Part shown: piece by piece, positions 6,361 through 8,732 of the stretch
Layout of the letters: each line of letters begins with the position of its first letter
Position numbering within the stretch: the stretch's first letter is position 1
Source: an uncultured Gemmiger sp.
Lineage (GTDB): Bacteria > Bacillota > Clostridia > Oscillospirales > Ruminococcaceae
Length of the DNA stretch: 8,732 nt
NCBI GenBank assembly: GCA_944382805.1
Contig: CALWNS010000017.1
Coordinates: 1 to 8,732, forward strand
Direction: 5' to 3'
The notes under the pieces: model-generated
The model's database searches: none
Told to the model about the DNA's origin: nothing
What the model saw: only the letters and a program-made list of their open reading frames with translations
Translations under genes and position numbers: made by a program

Positions 6361-6389
6361 TTGACAATGCCCGCCCGGTGCGATAGGAT
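6361..6389 (+). promoter_or_regulatory. Promoter of the proCBA operon
   Basis: A perfect -35 TTGACA (6361-6366) lies 17 bases before TAGGAT (6384-6389; four of six -10 bases). Transcription would start near 6396, leaving a leader of under 40 bases. That is too short for a riboswitch, T-box or leader-peptide attenuator. The -35 box is only nine bases from the divergent reductase -35 box. Confidence 0.72.
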
Positions 6390-6433
6390 AAGAAAAAGTT
6401 GTTTTCCGCATCATGGAGAAAGGGGCGTTTGGG

Positions 6434-7228
6434 ATGCGTTACGGTTTTATCGGCTGCGGCAACATGGGCGGCGCGGTGGCCCGCGCCGTGTGCCGCGGCG
6501 CGGGCGCGCAGAACGTGCTGCTGGCCAACCGCACGGCCGCCAAAGCGCAGGCGCTGGCCGCCGAGCTGGGCTGCCGCGCCGGCACGAACGAGGAGGCTGC
6601 GGCCTGCGATTTTATTTTCCTGGGCGTAAAGCCGCAGATGATGGCCGGCGTGCTGGAGGCGCTGCGCCCCGCCCTGGCCGCGCACGGCGCGCCGTTCGTG
6701 CTGGTCACGATGGCGGCGGGGCTTTCCATCGCGCAGATCCGGCAGCTGGCCGGGCGCCCCTGGCCGGTGATCCGCATGATGCCCAACACGCCGGTGGCGG
6801 TGGGCGCGGGCATGATCCAGTACTGCTGCAGCGGCGTGGAAGCCCCCTGGCGGCAGGCCTGGCTGGAGGCCATGGCCCCCGCCGGGCAGCTGGACGAAGT
6901 GGCGGAAAGCCTGATCGACGCGGCCAGCTGCGTTTCCGGTTGCGGGCCGGCGTGGGCGTACCAGTTTATCGAGGCGCTGGCCGACGGCGGCGTGGCCGCC
7001 GGGCTGCCGCGCGCCAAGGCGCAGGCCTACGCCGCGCAGATGCTGCTGGGCAGCGCGCGCATGGTGCTGGAAAGCGGGCAGCACCCCGGCGCGCTGAAGG
7101 ACGCCGTGTGCAGCCCGGGCGGGTCCACCATCCAGGGCGTGCGCGTGCTGGAGGAACGCGCCTTCCGCGGCGCGGTGACCGACGCCGTGCTGGCCGCGTT
7201 CGAAAAGACCAAGGAACTGGGCAAATAA
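6434..7228 (+). CDS. proC: Pyrroline-5-carboxylate reductase (ProC)
   Basis: This 264-residue enzyme reduces 1-pyrroline-5-carboxylate to proline with NAD(P)H, the last step of proline synthesis. The Rossmann start MRYGFIGCGNMGG (1-13) is typical, followed by GVKPQ (64-68) and RMMPNTPVAVGAG (114-126). The C-terminal dimerisation and substrate domain has SGCGPAWAYQFIEALADGG (168-186) and the signature AVCSPGGSTIQGV (224-236). I chose ATG 6434, with AAAGGGG (6419-6425) eight bases upstream, because the Rossmann strand begins there. ATG 6413, which would add seven residues, overlaps this ribosome binding site and is less likely. It is the first gene of proC-proB-proA. Confidence 0.96.
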   Translation: MRYGFIGCGNMGGAVARAVCRGAGAQNVLLANRTAAKAQALAAELGCRAGTNEEAAACDFIFLGVKPQMMAGVLEALRPALAAHGAPFVLVTMAAGLSIAQIRQLAGRPWPVIRMMPNTPVAVGAGMIQYCCSGVEAPWRQAWLEAMAPAGQLDEVAESLIDAASCVSGCGPAWAYQFIEALADGGVAAGLPRAKAQAYAAQMLLGSARMVLESGQHPGALKDAVCSPGGSTIQGVRVLEERAFRGAVTDAVLAAFEKTKELGK

Positions 7229-7231
7229 CGT

Positions 7232-7253
7232 CCGGCGGCCGTTTTTGCGCCGG
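7232..7253 (+). other. Small hairpin between proC and proB
   Basis: CCGGCG (7232-7237) and CGCCGG (7248-7253) are inverted repeats around the T-rich loop GCCGTTTTTG. No T run follows, so it is not an intrinsic terminator. It could mark an mRNA processing or 3'-end protection site in the operon, or be chance in GC-rich DNA. TATAAT at 7273-7278 nearby has no matching -35 box. Confidence 0.35.
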
Positions 7254-7295
7254 GCAGGAACGATACAGTCCGTATAATCATGGAGTAAGTATACA

Positions 7296-8063
7296 ATGAG
7301 GATCGTTGTAAAGATCGGGACCAGCACGCTGGCCTACCCGAGCGGGCGGCTGAACATCCGCCACACCGAGGAACTGGTCAAGACGTTCAGCGACCTGCAG
7401 AACGCCGGGCACGAGCTGCTGCTCGTTTCCTCCGGCGCGATCGGCATGGGGGCCGGCAAGCTGCAGATCGACCGCCCGCAGGATATGCCCACCAAGCAGG
7501 CGGCCGCCGCGGTGGGCCAGTGCGAGCTGATGTACACCTATGACCAGCTGTTCAACGCCTACAGCCATACCGTGGGGCAGATTTTGGTCACGCGGGAGGA
7601 TTTTAACAGCCCGACCCGGCTGATGAACCTGGAAAACACGCTGTACCGCCTGCTGCAGCTGCGCGTGATCCCCATCATCAACGAAAACGACAGCCTGGCC
7701 ACCGAGGAGATCTCGGTGGGCGACAACGACACGATGGGCGCACTGGTGGCCAAATATATGAAAGCCGACCTGCTGGTGCTGCTTTCGGACATTGACGGGC
7801 TGTACACCGCCGACCCGCATACCCACCCGGAGGCCGAACTGATCCCCGAAGTAAAGCAGATCACCCCCGAGCTGGAGGCGCTGGCCGGCGGGGCCGGCAG
7901 CCGCCTGGGCACCGGGGGCATGGCCACCAAACTGATGGCCGCCCGCCTGGCAACGGCCGCCGGCGTGGATATGGTGATCGCCAACGGGGCCGACCCGCTG
8001 GTTTTGTACGATATCGTGGCCGGCCGGGCGGCCGGCACGCGGTTTGTGGGCCGCCGCGCCTGA
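7296..8063 (+). CDS. proB: Glutamate 5-kinase (ProB), short form without PUA domain
   Basis: This 255-residue enzyme phosphorylates glutamate to gamma-glutamyl phosphate, the first and normally feedback-controlled step of proline synthesis. It is an amino-acid-kinase fold with VKIGTSTL (5-12), SSGAIGMGAG (45-54), the substrate loop INENDS (128-133), GDNDT (142-146), SDIDGLYTADP (164-174) and GTGGMATK (205-212). The protein stops right after the kinase domain. The C-terminal PUA domain of the ~367-residue E. coli enzyme is missing, a known natural variant; the clean stop and adjacent proA start argue against a frameshift. GGAG (7282-7285) precedes ATG 7296 at ten bases. It lies 67 bases after proC and 20 bases before proA, and its product is unstable and passed to ProA. 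Confidence 0.95.
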   Translation: MRIVVKIGTSTLAYPSGRLNIRHTEELVKTFSDLQNAGHELLLVSSGAIGMGAGKLQIDRPQDMPTKQAAAAVGQCELMYTYDQLFNAYSHTVGQILVTREDFNSPTRLMNLENTLYRLLQLRVIPIINENDSLATEEISVGDNDTMGALVAKYMKADLLVLLSDIDGLYTADPHTHPEAELIPEVKQITPELEALAGGAGSRLGTGGMATKLMAARLATAAGVDMVIANGADPLVLYDIVAGRAAGTRFVGRRA

Positions 8064-8070
8064 CAACATA

Positions 8071-8076
8071 AGGAGG
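8071..8076 (+). promoter_or_regulatory. Consensus ribosome binding site of proA
   Basis: A perfect AGGAGG lies seven bases before ATG 8084 in the 20-base proB-proA gap and fixes the proA start. Confidence 0.8.
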
Positions 8077-8083
8077 GAAAACC

Positions 8084-8732
8084 ATGACGACGCACGAGAT
8101 CCTGCTGCAGGCGCAGCAGGCCCGCCTGCCGCTGGCGCTGGCCGGCACGGACGAAAAAGACGCCGCGCTGGAACAGATGGCCGTGGCGCTGGTGGCCGCC
8201 CAGGAGGAGATCCTGGCCGCCAACCGCCGCGACCTAGACGCCGCGCGCGGCAAGATCAGCGAGGTGATGCTGGACCGCCTGGCCCTGACCCCCACCCGCC
8301 TGACCGAGATGGCCAAGGGGATGCGGGAGGTCGCGGCCCTGCCCGACCCGGTGGGCGCGGTGCTGCGCAAGATCGTGCGGCCCAACGGCCTGCTGATCGA
8401 AAAGACGGCCGTGCCGATGGGCGTGATCGCCATTATTTACGAAAGCCGGCCCAACGTGACTTCGGACGCGGCGGCGCTGGCGCTGAAAGCGGGCAGCGCC
8501 TGCGTGCTGCGCTGCGGCAAAGAGGCCTGGGCCAGTTGCCAGGCCATTGTGCAGGCGCTGCGCCGCGGGCTGCGGCAGGCGGGCCTGCCGGAGGCGGCGG
8601 TGAGCCTGATCGAGGATACGACCCACGCTTCGGCCCAGGAACTGATGACGGCGGACGGGCTGGTGGACCTGCTGATCCCGCGCGGCGGGCCGGGGCTGAT
8701 CCGCGCCTGTGTGGAAAACGCCACCGTGCCCT
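8084..8732 (+). CDS. proA: Glutamate-5-semialdehyde dehydrogenase / gamma-glutamyl phosphate reductase (ProA), 3' end outside window
   Basis: The first 216 residues are visible, roughly half of the ~415-residue family length; the frame is open at the right edge. The enzyme reduces gamma-glutamyl phosphate, made by ProB, to glutamate semialdehyde with NADPH. Family features are AANRRDLDAARG (45-56), the strongly conserved PMGVIAIIYESRPNVTSDAA (111-130), ALKAGSACVLRCGKEA (133-148) and LIPRGGPGLI (197-206). The catalytic Cys lies further downstream and cannot be checked. AGGAGG at 8071-8076 sets the ATG 8084 start. It follows proB by 20 bases in the proC-proB-proA operon. Confidence 0.96.
   Translation, partial: MTTHEILLQAQQARLPLALAGTDEKDAALEQMAVALVAAQEEILAANRRDLDAARGKISEVMLDRLALTPTRLTEMAKGMREVAALPDPVGAVLRKIVRPNGLLIEKTAVPMGVIAIIYESRPNVTSDAAALALKAGSACVLRCGKEAWASCQAIVQALRRGLRQAGLPEAAVSLIEDTTHASAQELMTADGLVDLLIPRGGPGLIRACVENATVP

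Noticed and set aside
6413..6433. Upstream ATG 6413 as proC start
   Set aside because: It overlaps the ribosome binding site of ATG 6434, and ProC proteins begin directly with the Rossmann strand found there.
7280..7288. Mini open frame ATG GAG TAA before proB as a leader peptide
   Set aside because: Two codons only, without its own ribosome binding site and without proline codons; its bases serve as the proB ribosome binding site.
6224..7327. Minus-strand open frame across the divergent promoter region and proC
   Set aside because: It covers both promoters and is antisense to proC, with no domain; the ProC motifs on the plus strand are unambiguous.
7278..8069. Minus-strand open frame opposite proB
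   Set aside because: Exact shadow of the proB frame, with composition typical of antisense translation.

Overview
The window comes from a GC-rich bacterium with Firmicutes-type gene signals: strong AGGAGG-like ribosome binding sites, sigma-A promoters with extended -10 boxes, and one TTG start. The protein set fits an anaerobic gut clostridium. It comprises a ThiI without rhodanese domain beside a dedicated cysteine desulfurase, an aldo/keto reductase with ferredoxin-type Fe-S motifs, and a short ProB without PUA domain. My inference is a high-GC member of the Oscillospiraceae (Faecalibacterium/Gemmiger/Subdoligranulum-like); the species cannot be named from the sequence alone.

Layout. Positions 1-5091 (minus strand) form one apparent operon read right to left: cysteine desulfurase, thiI, cinA, and a fourth gene that runs off the left edge. 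Gaps are only 26, 69 and 33 bases, and a good promoter (5173-5202) sits in front. Positions 5244-6257 (minus) hold a single aldo/keto reductase with two C-terminal Cys clusters. Its promoter lies back to back with that of the rightward proC-proB-proA operon (6434 to beyond the right edge). There are no RNA genes, mobile elements, CRISPR arrays or prophage signs.

How the genes work together. The desulfurase takes sulfur from cysteine and most likely hands it to ThiI for 4-thiouridine in tRNA and/or thiamine thiazole synthesis. CinA is a complete two-domain enzyme of NAD(P) metabolite repair (MoCF-like N-terminal domain, KH-like linker, NMN amidase C-terminal domain). ProC, ProB and ProA are the three enzymes of proline synthesis from glutamate.

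Most interesting item. The fourth gene of the leftward operon (1-1309) looks anonymous at first sight. Aligned by eye with the adjacent CinA, its first ~228 residues match the KH-like linker plus the whole CinA C-terminal domain. The signature motifs of the amidase are destroyed (SCTGG has become EVTGR, and TGLAGPGG is missing). A disordered Pro/Ala-rich tail of at least ~185 residues has been added. It is therefore a tandem, diverged, probably catalytically dead CinA paralogue, and it is the best candidate here for an undescribed function.
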